Notes: generated from the sequence alone by a model not told the origin. 64,000 nt of DNA from S010-25 sp964466455 (GCA_964466455.1 CAYXNL010000001.1:1-64000); one strand, 5' to 3'; counted from the first letter of the stretch, positions 44,902 to 53,780 are shown. Numbers and translations are program-made.

Positions 44902-45357
44902 ATGAAAATATGGGTTGATGCAGATGCCTGCCCAGTGGTAATAAAAGAAATTTTGTATCGAGCTGCGCAACGTACCGGAATACAGTTGATACTGGTTGCT
45001 AATCAGCCTCTGCAAATTCCTGCGTCACATTATATTCATTTTATCCAGGTCGGGCAGGGGTTCGATGTGGCAGACAATGAAATTGTTAAACGGTTGACTG
45101 CGGATGATGTTGTTATTACCAGTGATATTCCCCTGGCCGCAGATGTCATTGAAAAAGGCGGCGTTGTACTTAGCCCGCGAGGAGAACGTTATACCAAAGA
45201 TAATATAAAATCCCGTCTTAGTATGCGCGATTTTATGGATAGTCTGCGTTCAGGTGGGGTAAATACAGGTGGCCCGCCTGCATTCAATCAAAGTGACCGG
45301 AAAGCCTTTGCAAATCATCTGGATAAAATTTTAGCCAGAAACGCAGCGGCCGGGTGA
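44902..45357 (+). CDS. YaiI/YqxD family protein (DUF188)
   Basis: A 151-residue cytoplasmic protein with the UPF0178 signature: MKIWVDADACPVVIKEIL at the start, GFDVADNEIVKR, DDVVITSDIPLAADVI and RGERYTKDNIKSRLSMRDFMDSLR. The fold is PIN-like, suggesting a nuclease, but no activity is established. The start at 44902 is the family start; an open frame extends upstream into the tandem repeat by chance. It ends 2 bp before the diverged half-copy of the 36955 element. Confidence 0.93.
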   Translation: MKIWVDADACPVVIKEILYRAAQRTGIQLILVANQPLQIPASHYIHFIQVGQGFDVADNEIVKRLTADDVVITSDIPLAADVIEKGGVVLSPRGERYTKDNIKSRLSMRDFMDSLRSGGVNTGGPPAFNQSDRKAFANHLDKILARNAAAG

Positions 45358-45359
45358 GA

Positions 45360-45393
45360 TATTACTGAAACGGACAAAAAGGATACTTATTCC
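45360..45393. repeat. Diverged half-copy of the 36955-37064 element
   Basis: ATTACTGAAACGGA followed by AAAAGGAT and CTTATT match the left end of the element at 36955-37064 with only a few substitutions. It lies between yaiI and the PepSY gene, whose stop it overlaps; no right arm is present. Confidence 0.55.
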
Positions 45394-46184
45394 TGATCTC
45401 TATGATGTTTTTGAAAATGTTTCTTATGGCGCATTTTTTTACGGCGACTGTTCCATACCCACAGGCCACTTAAAGATAACCAGAGTAGGGCTATGGCTGC
45501 CGCATCCATCAGGTAAATACCATAAACACCAAAAATACGACCACTGTGCAGGTCGAGAATAATCCGTTCCAGCTTTAGCCCCTTACCACGATATGCCAGC
45601 AGTAGCTGTTCGTGTTTATTGTTACTGAGTGAAAATGTTTTTGACCAGTTTATTCCATCGTTTGTCGTGATGTTCCAGTTCAGTATATCTTTATCTGCCA
45701 TATAATAAAGATGGTCAGTGGCTTCTATCACCGGGCGTTTATCTTTAATACCCAGACGCAGGATATGATTGAAACTGGTAGTAGTTGAAAGTTGTTCGAT
45801 TAGTTCACCTGTATAGGATAACAGGATAATCTTATCATCCAGGGCAAGCACAATAAATTGCCCACTACTAATGGCACCATGTGGATTTTCATCCAGTGTG
45901 CTAATTATTTTATTATTAAAAAATAATTTATTCTGCCATGTGCTAATAATATATTGCTTCGCGTTATGGTTTATACGGTATGAGACTGGCTCACCTTCAG
46001 GCTGAATGCCATACCAGTTAAGAATAAAAGCATTTTTAATATAGGTTTTATTAAGGTTTAATAAATTTGTATGGTTAAGCATAATGCCGGTTATGGCAAG
46101 AATAATAACCAGGACGAGTGCAAATAAACCGATACGCCGGTGCCATAGAAAGGCGGTAAATTTTTTAGGTTTATGCCGGGTCAT
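45387..46184 (-). CDS. PepSY-associated membrane protein
   Basis: A 265-residue protein with an N-terminal helix (about 17-37) in the motif WHRRIGLFALVLVIILAITGIMLNHT typical of PepSY_TM proteins, a large periplasmic region, and a second helix near 225-245 (DAAAIALLWLSLSGLWVWNSRR) with a basic His-rich tail. This family includes reductase-type membrane proteins that pass electrons to periplasmic iron or flavin carriers. It is last of a three-gene group with an FMN-binding protein and a porin, 28 bp after the former. Confidence 0.82.
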   Translation of the reverse strand: MTRHKPKKFTAFLWHRRIGLFALVLVIILAITGIMLNHTNLLNLNKTYIKNAFILNWYGIQPEGEPVSYRINHNAKQYIISTWQNKLFFNNKIISTLDENPHGAISSGQFIVLALDDKIILLSYTGELIEQLSTTTSFNHILRLGIKDKRPVIEATDHLYYMADKDILNWNITTNDGINWSKTFSLSNNKHEQLLLAYRGKGLKLERIILDLHSGRIFGVYGIYLMDAAAIALLWLSLSGLWVWNSRRKKMRHKKHFQKHHRDQE

Positions 46185-46212
46185 TATCTCTGTGTTTTAA
46201 TTTTAGAAAATA

Positions 46213-46740
46213 CTATTTTTTCTGTTGTATAAACTGATCCAGCAGCAGTGCCACCCGGGCAAGTTTATTAATCGCCCGAACAGAAAGAGTGGCACCTGAA
46301 ATATTATCAATGGTGGTATTAAGTTGTCCGTTTTTTTCCAACGTAGCCTGTTTGAACTGGTTGGTAAAAAAATCGTAGTGAACCTCCCAACCACGACTTT
46401 CACGATAGACCAGTATTTTCAGCTGTTCAATATGTCCATGGTTAATAACGATACCGGTTGTAATTGGTTTATCCTTACCAATTGCTTCCAGTATCCATAA
46501 TGTACGCTCTTTCTGTTGCCAGTAACGAATACGCAGACCTTTGTATCGGTGTCCGAGAATGGTGGCTATGTTTTTTTTAAGTTCCGTGTTCAGCCATAAT
46601 ACCCTGGGTTGTGGTGGATGGTCATCAAAAACCTGTTTAATAAAGTCAGCGGGCTGCTGGTAAATACTACCGGCATTGGCCATGATACTTATCGCCATGG
46701 TAACAGGAAAAATAAGAAGGAGAAGTGATTTTTTTATCAT
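46213..46740 (-). CDS. Exported FMN-binding domain protein
   Basis: A 175-residue protein with a signal peptide (about 1-23, ANA-G) and an FMN-binding fold. The covalent flavinylation motif is DNISGATLS (145-153); ApbE would attach FMN to its Thr. Such proteins act as periplasmic electron carriers. It starts 2 bp before the stop of the porin gene upstream (46743), so the two are coupled, and a PepSY membrane protein follows. The group may link inner-membrane electrons to a periplasmic acceptor such as iron. Confidence 0.8.
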   Translation of the reverse strand: MIKKSLLLLIFPVTMAISIMANAGSIYQQPADFIKQVFDDHPPQPRVLWLNTELKKNIATILGHRYKGLRIRYWQQKERTLWILEAIGKDKPITTGIVINHGHIEQLKILVYRESRGWEVHYDFFTNQFKQATLEKNGQLNTTIDNISGATLSVRAINKLARVALLLDQFIQQKK

Positions 46741-46742
46741 AG

Positions 46743-47861
46743 TTAAAACTGGTAGCCAATACCAAGGTTAAAACCATCAAAGTTTCCAGCAATATTATTT
46801 TGCGCCTGATAGTCCGCTTTTATTACTACATTTTCAACCGGCCAGTAATTGATACCAGCATCAGCCTGTGTTTTCTTTGTGTCACCGTTGCCGCCAGTAT
46901 CCCACTGGTTCTGTCTAGCGAATATACCGAATTTTTGGGTTATTTTATAAGATGCTTCCAGGTAAGCACCATCCTGTTTATTTTTCTGTGCGATAGAAGC
47001 ACCGCTGCCGTTAATATTCCAGCGTGCATATAAACCGGTGAGCGTTAGCTTTTTATAACTGTAACGTGCATGGGTTTCAAATAATGTGGCGCTGCCAACA
47101 TTGTCGCTACTATCTTGTGTCATATCATCCTGATACTGAACCGTTGAGGCTAGTTCCAGGCCACGAATACCTGTGTATTTAACTCTGGCGGTAGTCGCCA
47201 GATTATTTGCAACGGCTTCAGAAACACCCTGACGTCCACCACGAATATTTGTTCCTTTATTTAATCCCGAATGCAGGGCAACATCGTAACTGAATCCGGA
47301 TGCGTAATGCCCGGATAACATGACTCCTCCTTCAGACCAGGTTGATGGGATAATATATTTTTCAACCGGATTACGTTCCACCCCGTAGAAAGTAGCAGGT
47401 TCATGTGTTTCATTGATAATACCAACCGGTATCAGGATGACACCGGCGTCGAGCATCGTGTTTTCATTGAAGTCAAATTGAACATAAGCCTGTTCAATTT
47501 CAACCACACCGTTGGACTCCGTATTGGCATGTTCAACTTCGAGTTCAGAGAAAAACCGAGTTTTATCGTTAAATTCATGGTCAAGAAAAAGCACAAAGCG
47601 GTGTAAATCAAGTTGTTTCTTTGTATCGCCTTTGCTATTGCTCAGGTTGTTGTAGTGTAATTCACCATAACCACCGATACTGGTATCAGATGGTTTCTGA
47701 CTATTTTTCTCTACTTCATCGGCCAGTTGATTAAACTGGGTTTTTAATGCATCAAACTCTTCATCAGTGACGGCAAAAGCGGTTGGGGAAGCGCTGAGGC
47801 CAAGCAGGGTAGAAGACAGAGCGACGGTTAGCATTTTTTTAAGGTAAAACGGTTTGTTCAT
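46743..47861 (-). CDS. Outer-membrane porin
   Basis: A 372-residue beta-barrel protein: signal peptide (about 1-30, AFA), a short coiled coil (about 33-60, DEEFDALKTQFNQLADEVEKN), then GGYGELHYNNLS and many amphipathic strands ending in the aromatic FNLGIGYQF, as required for outer-membrane insertion. It resembles OprP/OprO-like porins, but selectivity cannot be assigned. It heads the group with the FMN-binding and PepSY genes and lies 64-81 bp below a Fur-like box, suggesting iron control. Confidence 0.85.
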   Translation of the reverse strand: MNKPFYLKKMLTVALSSTLLGLSASPTAFAVTDEEFDALKTQFNQLADEVEKNSQKPSDTSIGGYGELHYNNLSNSKGDTKKQLDLHRFVLFLDHEFNDKTRFFSELEVEHANTESNGVVEIEQAYVQFDFNENTMLDAGVILIPVGIINETHEPATFYGVERNPVEKYIIPSTWSEGGVMLSGHYASGFSYDVALHSGLNKGTNIRGGRQGVSEAVANNLATTARVKYTGIRGLELASTVQYQDDMTQDSSDNVGSATLFETHARYSYKKLTLTGLYARWNINGSGASIAQKNKQDGAYLEASYKITQKFGIFARQNQWDTGGNGDTKKTQADAGINYWPVENVVIKADYQAQNNIAGNFDGFNLGIGYQF

Positions 47862-47924
47862 AAAATATCCTTAGTATGTATGGGTAAATGTGCGGATGCC
47901 AATTATACAGATAGATAACGCAAA

Positions 47925-47942
47925 CGCAAACGATTCTCATAT
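47925..47942 (-). promoter_or_regulatory. Fur-like box upstream of the porin gene
   Basis: Read on the minus strand, TGAGAATCGTT matches the Fur core TGATAATCATT at 9 of 11 positions and is flanked by AT- and TTGCG-rich sequence. It lies 64-81 bp upstream of the porin ATG. The full 19-bp match is weaker, so this is a candidate only. Confidence 0.4.
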
Positions 47943-48008
47943 AGATTTGGTAATATGGCTGGAAATAGACGAAAAAGAGCCAGAATTTCACATGTCACTA
48001 CATTGTTG

Positions 48009-48070
48009 TCCCCTCACCCCGATCTTCTCCCTGAGGGCGAGGTCTGAAGCAATTAATAGAGGTGCCCTTA
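48009..48070 (+). repeat. Dispersed palindromic and AAGCAATTAATAGAGGT repeats
   Basis: CCCCTCACCCC...CTTCTCCCTGAGGGCGAGG (48009-48042) resembles a widespread palindromic intergenic repeat. It is followed at 48047-48070 by AAGCAATTAATAGAGGT plus GCCCTTA, the third copy of the motif at 19106 and 44380. No gene lies between 47862 and 48122 on either strand. Confidence 0.55.
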
Positions 48071-48122
48071 TGAGGTTTTCTGGTATGCGGGTAGATACCG
48101 GGGGTCAAGATGATTGGTGTGA

Positions 48123-49886
48123 TTAGTCTATCTGGTTGTTACCGTTCTCTTTAGTACATTTTGCACGATGAAGTTTTCTGTAGCCATGCAGTAATTTTTT
48201 ATGGGTATTGAAACCATCAAGGCTTAACCCCGGGCTGTGTAGACCATAAAAATTTTCTTTAGCTTCAATGATAGCGATACAGTCTGTCAGTGTATTATTA
48301 CCGTACAGTAAGGTGAAACTGTCGAGATAATCTTTACGCTGGCGATTTTTATCCTGTTCGATTTCCAGCAGAGATTGCAGACACTGATAAAAACATGTGG
48401 ATTGTTTATTCATCTGGTCGATGTGTAAACACCAGTTTACCCATTCAATGGCATCGTTGTTTTTTAGCGCCAGATATAACATAGCTTTAAGTTCACCGAT
48501 ACGTAAACTTGCCCAGGTGGTATTGGGGTCGGGTGCAATACCAATAAATTCAGCTACACGCTGGTAGTCGTTATAGCCGCCATCTTCGAGTCGGTCAAGA
48601 ATGGATTGCCACTGTGCCGGTTGAAGGTTTTTAAGTGACAGAATATCTTCGCGAAATAATGCCCCTTCATTATTATTGTTCCATACCAGATCATCAACCG
48701 GGTAGATATCCGACATGCCCGGTACGATAATACGGCAGGCATACACATGCAGGTGGGTGTAGTCGGAAATATAAATATCAAATCCCATGTTATGAATAAT
48801 GTCACATAACAAAGTAAATTCGTCTTCTGTGCTGGTATCAAAATCCCAGTCAAAAAATTCAAAGTCCGGTTTATTTTTAAAAAAATCAAATGCGATCAAA
48901 CCACTGGAATCAATAAAATGGGTTTCCAGATTATGATGATCGGCAACTTCATCCAGATCAAAGCTGGGTGATTGAAAACCATCGAGCTGATTTAAATCCC
49001 GCCCCTGTAATAGTTCTGTTACGGTTCGTTCCAATGCAACTTCAAAACTTGGGTGTGCACCAAATGAAGCAAATACAGTAGCATTCTCGGGATTAATTAA
49101 TGTCACGCTTATCACCGGATATCGTCCACCCAGTGAGGCATCGGCAACACGCAGGTGATAACCATGCTGTTCGAGTTTTTTTATGGCTTCATTTATTTTT
49201 GGAAAACGGCGGATTACATCACGGGGGATTTGTGGCAGACAGATACCCTCGGCAATGATTTTGTTTTTTATATAACGCTCGAATATTTCTGACAGGCTCT
49301 GGACACGCGCCTCATTTGCTGTATTACCGGCAGACATACCATTACTGACATACAGATTGCCGATAATATTGACCGGAAACCAGATGGTTTTACCATCATG
49401 CTGGCGCTGATAGGGACAGGCGCAGATGCCACGTTCTCCTGTGCCAGAATTAGTATCAAAAATATGCGCGGCGGTCAGTTCATTATCCGGGTCATAATAT
49501 TGCCAGAGTTTTTCATCAAGTAAGCCGGAAGGGATATCGTTATCCTCCGGTATAAACCAGCGTTCATCTGGGTAGTGTACAAAGTCATTTTGTGCAAAGT
49601 CTTTGCCGAGATAAAAATCGGCAAAAAAATAATTGCAGCTCAGACGTTCAAAATATTCCCCCAGGGCGCTGGCAAGGCAGGATTTTCTGCTCGTCCCTTT
49701 GCCATTGGTAAACATTAGACCGCAGTCCCGATCACGAATATGAACCGAGTAAACATTGGGTAGCGGGTTGAGCCAGGAAGCTTCTTCAATATCAAAACCT
49801 AACGTAAGCAATTGCTGTTGCATGGTTTCAATGGAAGATTCCAGGGCGGCATCTTTACCCTTGATGTAGGTTCTGGTTTTTGTCAT
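48123..49886 (-). CDS. ycaO: YcaO protein (S12 methylthiolation accessory type)
   Basis: A 587-residue protein, close in length and wording to E. coli YcaO: PNVYSVHIRDRDCGLMF, FTNGKGTSRKSCLASALGEYFERLSCNYFFADF and IGNLYVSNGMSAGNTANEARVQSLSEIFERY carry the YcaO ATP-binding Glu and Arg residues, and IIVPGMSDIYPVDDL follows. The C-terminal region (about 430-580) is helical. YcaO ATPases activate amides; in E. coli this one assists RimO in methylthiolating ribosomal protein S12. It is 2 bp downstream of bcp in the same direction. rimO lies 9 kb away in the window. Confidence 0.94.
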   Translation of the reverse strand: MTKTRTYIKGKDAALESSIETMQQQLLTLGFDIEEASWLNPLPNVYSVHIRDRDCGLMFTNGKGTSRKSCLASALGEYFERLSCNYFFADFYLGKDFAQNDFVHYPDERWFIPEDNDIPSGLLDEKLWQYYDPDNELTAAHIFDTNSGTGERGICACPYQRQHDGKTIWFPVNIIGNLYVSNGMSAGNTANEARVQSLSEIFERYIKNKIIAEGICLPQIPRDVIRRFPKINEAIKKLEQHGYHLRVADASLGGRYPVISVTLINPENATVFASFGAHPSFEVALERTVTELLQGRDLNQLDGFQSPSFDLDEVADHHNLETHFIDSSGLIAFDFFKNKPDFEFFDWDFDTSTEDEFTLLCDIIHNMGFDIYISDYTHLHVYACRIIVPGMSDIYPVDDLVWNNNNEGALFREDILSLKNLQPAQWQSILDRLEDGGYNDYQRVAEFIGIAPDPNTTWASLRIGELKAMLYLALKNNDAIEWVNWCLHIDQMNKQSTCFYQCLQSLLEIEQDKNRQRKDYLDSFTLLYGNNTLTDCIAIIEAKENFYGLHSPGLSLDGFNTHKKLLHGYRKLHRAKCTKENGNNQID

Positions 49887-49888
49887 AT

Positions 49889-50356
49889 TTATTTATTGAG
49901 ATTTTTAACTGCTTCCAGTACTTCATCTACATGGCCGTCTACTTTCACTTTACGCCATTCCTGTTGCAGTACACCGTTGCTGTCGATAAGAAAGGTACTA
50001 CGTTCAATACCCATGTGCTCTTTACCATAAAGTTTTTTCAGTTTTATTACATCAAACTGTTCGCATACTGTTTCATCTTCATCCGCCAACAGATCAAAAT
50101 TAAATCCCTGTTTGGCTTTGAAGTTTTCGTGGCGTTTTATACTGTCGCGTGAGAGGCCTAATATTATTGCGTTATGCTGATCGAACGCAGCTTTGGCATC
50201 ACGGAAATTCTGTCCTTCAGTCGTGCAACCGGGTGTACTATCTTTAGGATAAAAATAAAGCACGATATTTTTACCGTGTAGATCTTCCAGGCAAATATTT
50301 TTATTACCGGTTGCTGGAAGGCAGAAATTTTTAATTTTTTTATCAGAAGTTGTCAT
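49889..50356 (-). CDS. bcp: Thioredoxin-dependent peroxiredoxin Bcp
   Basis: A 155-residue peroxiredoxin Q. The active site is YFYPKDSTPGCTTEGQNFRD, with the peroxidatic Cys in PGCT near 45. Unlike many Bcp proteins the resolving Cys five residues later is replaced (GCTTEGQ rather than GCTxExC), which makes it one-Cys type by sequence. It detoxifies hydroperoxides using thioredoxin. It lies 24 bp after gcvR and immediately before ycaO on the same strand. Confidence 0.93.
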   Translation of the reverse strand: MTTSDKKIKNFCLPATGNKNICLEDLHGKNIVLYFYPKDSTPGCTTEGQNFRDAKAAFDQHNAIILGLSRDSIKRHENFKAKQGFNFDLLADEDETVCEQFDVIKLKKLYGKEHMGIERSTFLIDSNGVLQQEWRKVKVDGHVDEVLEAVKNLNK

Positions 50357-50380
50357 ATATGATGTCCGTGTTTACAGGGG

Positions 50381-50935
50381 TTACAGTATTTTCAGTTCGG
50401 CGTCGAGATTTCGTTCATCACAAAATATATTAAAGTCATCGCGTAACGGTGCAATGGCGATATCTGTAGGGATACCAATGGTCATGTGCAGGGAGAACAT
50501 GGGTGTACCTGTGTGCGGGGCAGCATATTTATCAGTATCAAGGTTCATAATATTGATCCGTTTATCCGAAAAGAAACTGGCAAGGTTTCGAACAATGCCG
50601 GGGTGGTCTATCGCTGCTACATCAACCTGACAGGGAATAATACTATTATTCAGCTCAGCGGCTGTGGTTGGTTTGAGCAAAATCTGCATTTGAAGTGTTT
50701 TTTCAAGAGCCGATTTTTGTGTACAGAATTTTTCTATATCTGTGTCAGAACCACTAGCCAGGAGTAAAATAGCAAATTCGCCACCAAGTACAGTCATGCG
50801 ACTGTCCTCTATATTAAGCTTCTGGCTATAAACAGCATTACTGAGTTCATCAACAATGCCAGGACGGTCGCCACCCAGTGCTGAAATTACCAGTTGTGAA
50901 GGTTTGGTCTGTATTGATATGGCTTGTGATGGCAT
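50381..50935 (-). CDS. gcvR: GcvR-like glycine cleavage regulator (two ACT domains)
   Basis: A 184-residue protein with two ACT domains: LVISALGGDRPGIVDELSNAVYSQKLNIEDSRM (about 14-46) and VDVAAIDHPGIVRNLASFFSDKRINIMNLD (about 102-131). In E. coli GcvR antagonises GcvA in glycine cleavage control; in many gammaproteobacteria this gene precedes bcp, as here. Whether it regulates gcv in this organism cannot be told. It is the first gene of gcvR-bcp-ycaO. Confidence 0.88.
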   Translation of the reverse strand: MPSQAISIQTKPSQLVISALGGDRPGIVDELSNAVYSQKLNIEDSRMTVLGGEFAILLLASGSDTDIEKFCTQKSALEKTLQMQILLKPTTAAELNNSIIPCQVDVAAIDHPGIVRNLASFFSDKRINIMNLDTDKYAAPHTGTPMFSLHMTIGIPTDIAIAPLRDDFNIFCDERNLDAELKIL

Positions 50936-51042
50936 AGACTCGGCTCAATCTGTTTTACTTAGTATACAGTCTAAACAAATTTTGCCGCAACAGGAACCAT
51001 TGCGACATCAGGTATGGGTGGTGAATGCGGATTCGGTGTGGT

Positions 51043-51423
51043 TTATTGCGTATGGGTTAGTTCGGACAGCTCGCGGGTCAGTAATTCAGGGTTATTAGTG
51101 TTCAGTTCCAGCAGACGACGCAGGTGTTGCAGGCTGTTCATGTCAATCTGTAACCAGCGTAGCCCCCAGGTCTGGCCGTCATGGTGCATGATTTTTACCC
51201 GGGCATGAATTGAAACCTCTTCACCGAGAAATAATGCCATCGCGCAGGGTTGTTGCAGGTTAATATCAAGGTTATCAGGGGGTTCAACCAGCATACCGTG
51301 CAGAGAAATGTCCAGCAGGTTACAGCTCCATTCCTCATTACCACTTTGCATCAGTATTTCTGCCCGAAAAGGAATCCGGTTATAACTTCGCCGTTCTGTT
51401 TGCTGGATTGAGTTCAATTTCAT
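51043..51423 (-). CDS. PilZ domain protein
   Basis: A 126-residue cytoplasmic protein with a PilZ barrel. It starts near TERRSYNRIPFRAEILM, giving the RxxxR c-di-GMP-binding motif (RRSYNR), and has the second motif LLDISLHGMLVEPP (D-S-x-x-G). It is a likely c-di-GMP receptor with no output domain, so it probably acts by protein contact. It is isolated between gcvR and dapA. The GGDEF enzyme at 12670 could supply its ligand. Confidence 0.88.
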   Translation of the reverse strand: MKLNSIQQTERRSYNRIPFRAEILMQSGNEEWSCNLLDISLHGMLVEPPDNLDINLQQPCAMALFLGEEVSIHARVKIMHHDGQTWGLRWLQIDMNSLQHLRRLLELNTNNPELLTRELSELTHTQ

Positions 51424-51523
51424 TTACGCCGCTTAATTTATGTATGAAGTATAGGGTATGTTATTGAATAATCAATAAATCAATGCCAATATAATGAATT
51501 TTTGAGCAAGGAGGTGCTGGCTA

Positions 51524-51613
51524 TTGAGTAAATGGAAGTGGCGCTTCTGCCTAAAAACAGTTGAATTTACCTTTACGTGTGAAAATTTCGCAATATCATT
51601 GTGTTTTCATTGA
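51524..51613 (+). CDS. Possible short leader ORF upstream of dapA
   Basis: A 29-codon frame starts at TTG with an unusually strong ribosome site, AAGGAGGTG (51508-51516), 7 bp upstream. The peptide is WKWR-rich at the start and resembles nothing known. It ends 67 bp before dapA. It could be a leader peptide or coincidental. Confidence 0.25.
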   Translation: MSKWKWRFCLKTVEFTFTCENFAISLCFH

Positions 51614-51680
51614 AAAAAAGTTCAAATATTGCTTAACTGTGCGCCTTCAGTTTTTGGGGTGTTTAATGAAAGAAGGCGTC

Positions 51681-52583
51681 ATGTTTAAAGGTAGTATGGT
51701 GGCACTGGTAACACCAATGCGGGATAATGGTAGCGTCGATTTTGATAGTCTGGCTAATCTGGTTGAATTTCATATAAAGAACCATACCGCTGCCATTGTG
51801 TCGATGGGTACTACCGGGGAGTCAGCCACGCTGGATCTGGAAGAACATTGTGAGGTAATGTCGCGCACGGTCGAAATGGTTGCCGGAAGAATACCGGTTA
51901 TTGCTGGCAGCGGTGCGAACTCTACTTCTGAGGCGATTGCTTTAACGCGTTGTGCACAGCGCGGTGGGGCGGATGCCTGTCTGCTGGTAACGCCCTATTA
52001 TAATAAGCCAACGCAGGAAGGACTTTATCTGCACCATAAAAAAATTGCTGAAACAGTTGATATTCCACAAATTTTATATAATGTACCTGGGCGAACCGCC
52101 TGTGATATGCAGGTGGAGACCGTGGTACGACTGGCTCAAGTACCAAATATTATTGGTATCAAGGATGCAACAGGTGAGATGAGCCGACTGGTAGAAATGC
52201 AGTCACGGCTAGCTGATTCCTCTTTTGCTATGTATAGTGGCGATGATGAAACCTGCACGGAATTTATGTTAGGTGGTGGGCATGGTGTTATTTCAGTAAC
52301 GACAAACGTGGCACCCGCGGCGATGGCGGCTATGTGTGATGCCGCGCTGGTCGGCAACCGTGAACAGGCAGAGCTGTTAAACCGGCCATTAACCGGCCTG
52401 CATAAAAAACTGTTTCTGGAATCTAACCCGATTCCGGTAAAATGGGCCGTGCATAAAATGGGGCTGATCCCTGAGGGTATCCGATTACCGCTGACACCTT
52501 TGTCCGAACAATATCATACCCCGTTGCTGGCGGCTATGCAGCAGGCGGGTGTTAGTGTAAACAGTGAGAGTATATCGGCATGA
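51681..52583 (+). CDS. dapA: 4-hydroxy-tetrahydrodipicolinate synthase
   Basis: A 300-residue aldolase-type enzyme condensing pyruvate with aspartate semialdehyde in lysine and diaminopimelate synthesis. Visible are MGTTGESATLD, the tyrosine motif YYNKPTQEGLY and the Schiff-base lysine in IIGIKDATGEM near 161. The ATG at 51681 (MFKGSMVALVTPM) is chosen because it matches E. coli; in-frame codons upstream (51561, 51666) would lengthen it without homology. Its stop overlaps bamC by 4 bp (ATGA). Confidence 0.96.
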   Translation: MFKGSMVALVTPMRDNGSVDFDSLANLVEFHIKNHTAAIVSMGTTGESATLDLEEHCEVMSRTVEMVAGRIPVIAGSGANSTSEAIALTRCAQRGGADACLLVTPYYNKPTQEGLYLHHKKIAETVDIPQILYNVPGRTACDMQVETVVRLAQVPNIIGIKDATGEMSRLVEMQSRLADSSFAMYSGDDETCTEFMLGGGHGVISVTTNVAPAAMAAMCDAALVGNREQAELLNRPLTGLHKKLFLESNPIPVKWAVHKMGLIPEGIRLPLTPLSEQYHTPLLAAMQQAGVSVNSESISA

Positions 52584-53728
52584 TAAGAAATAAAACATCA
52601 ATAATGATAATGTTGTCCCGCACTATTTTCATTTTCTCAGTCATTATTCTGGTATCAGCGTGTAGTCTGTTTGGTGGTGATGAGCGTCCGCAGTATCAGA
52701 GTGCTGAATATTATAAAAATCTGGAAGTTCCTCCGAATCTAACACGACCGGATACCACAGATGCTATTAATATACCCCAGCCTTCTAAAGAGGCATTACA
52801 GCGTTTTATTGATAACAACAAGCTTAGTACCATCATAACACCCAGATTCAAGGGTATCCGGGTAGTGAGTTATGCAGGTTCAAGCTGGCTTGAGGTGGAT
52901 GCCAGTGTTGAAAAAGTATGGCCGGAATTATTAAAATTTCTTCAGCGTGAAGGTATCGGCGTAGCACAGCAACGTCCCCTGCTTGGTTTTGTTGAAACGA
53001 AATGGATAAACCGAAAAACCTCCGATGCGGGTTTTATGAAATCATTATTTCAGCGATTTGAACCCGATCAGAAAGATAAATTTCGTTTCCGGCTCGAACG
53101 TTTTGACAAGGGTAATAAAACACGTATTTTTGTGACCTATCGCGGTATTGAACGTGAGAATTGCAGTGGTTCAGAAGGTGGGTATATCTGGGTGACACTA
53201 CCTGCCGATATTGCACGAGAACGTGAGATGGTTGGTCGCATGGCATTATATGCCGGCTTGTCAGGGGAACAAAAGCAACAACTGATGAAAAATTACGACA
53301 CCTATGCGTCGTTAGTGAAACTTGACCCTGATAATGATGTAGCCCTGCTGATGACAGGTAGCCCCGGTTTTGTTTATCGCCGTGCCTTACGCGCTCTGGA
53401 TCGTATGGGTATTAAAGATGTTCACATAGTGCAAAAGGATAAAACCATTGATTTTACTCTGGGAAAAATTTCAGATGAATCACTTAATATTAAGGAAGAC
53501 AAACTGTCAAAAACAAGCTGGATGATGCAGTTATTTGAAGGAGATAAAAAATCAGCTAAGGCGAATAGTAACCATCCATTTGAACTGGTATTTACCGACA
53601 GGGAAGGAGCCGTTCAGATTAAAATAGTTGATAAGAATAATCATGCAAAAACAGAAGAAGATGGTGACGTAAGAGGTAGTGTGCTTGCCGAACAATTTAG
53701 AAAACTGTTTGCGGTAAACCTGGAATAA
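52580..53728 (+). CDS. bamC: Outer-membrane assembly lipoprotein BamC
   Basis: A 382-residue lipoprotein with a long N-region, a hydrophobic helix and a lipobox LVSAC (Cys near 28). YKNLEVPPNLTRPDTTDAI is the BamC N-terminal segment that contacts BamD, and two helix-grip domains follow (about 95-215 and 245-380). BamC helps the BAM complex fold outer-membrane proteins. It overlaps dapA by 4 bp, the conserved dapA-bamC (nlpB/dapX) order. Confidence 0.93.
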   Translation: MIRNKTSIMIMLSRTIFIFSVIILVSACSLFGGDERPQYQSAEYYKNLEVPPNLTRPDTTDAINIPQPSKEALQRFIDNNKLSTIITPRFKGIRVVSYAGSSWLEVDASVEKVWPELLKFLQREGIGVAQQRPLLGFVETKWINRKTSDAGFMKSLFQRFEPDQKDKFRFRLERFDKGNKTRIFVTYRGIERENCSGSEGGYIWVTLPADIAREREMVGRMALYAGLSGEQKQQLMKNYDTYASLVKLDPDNDVALLMTGSPGFVYRRALRALDRMGIKDVHIVQKDKTIDFTLGKISDESLNIKEDKLSKTSWMMQLFEGDKKSAKANSNHPFELVFTDREGAVQIKIVDKNNHAKTEEDGDVRGSVLAEQFRKLFAVNLE

Positions 53729-53780
53729 CCGGGTAAAGTGTTAGCCATAATCGGACCATGATAGCTGGGCTACAGTAATA

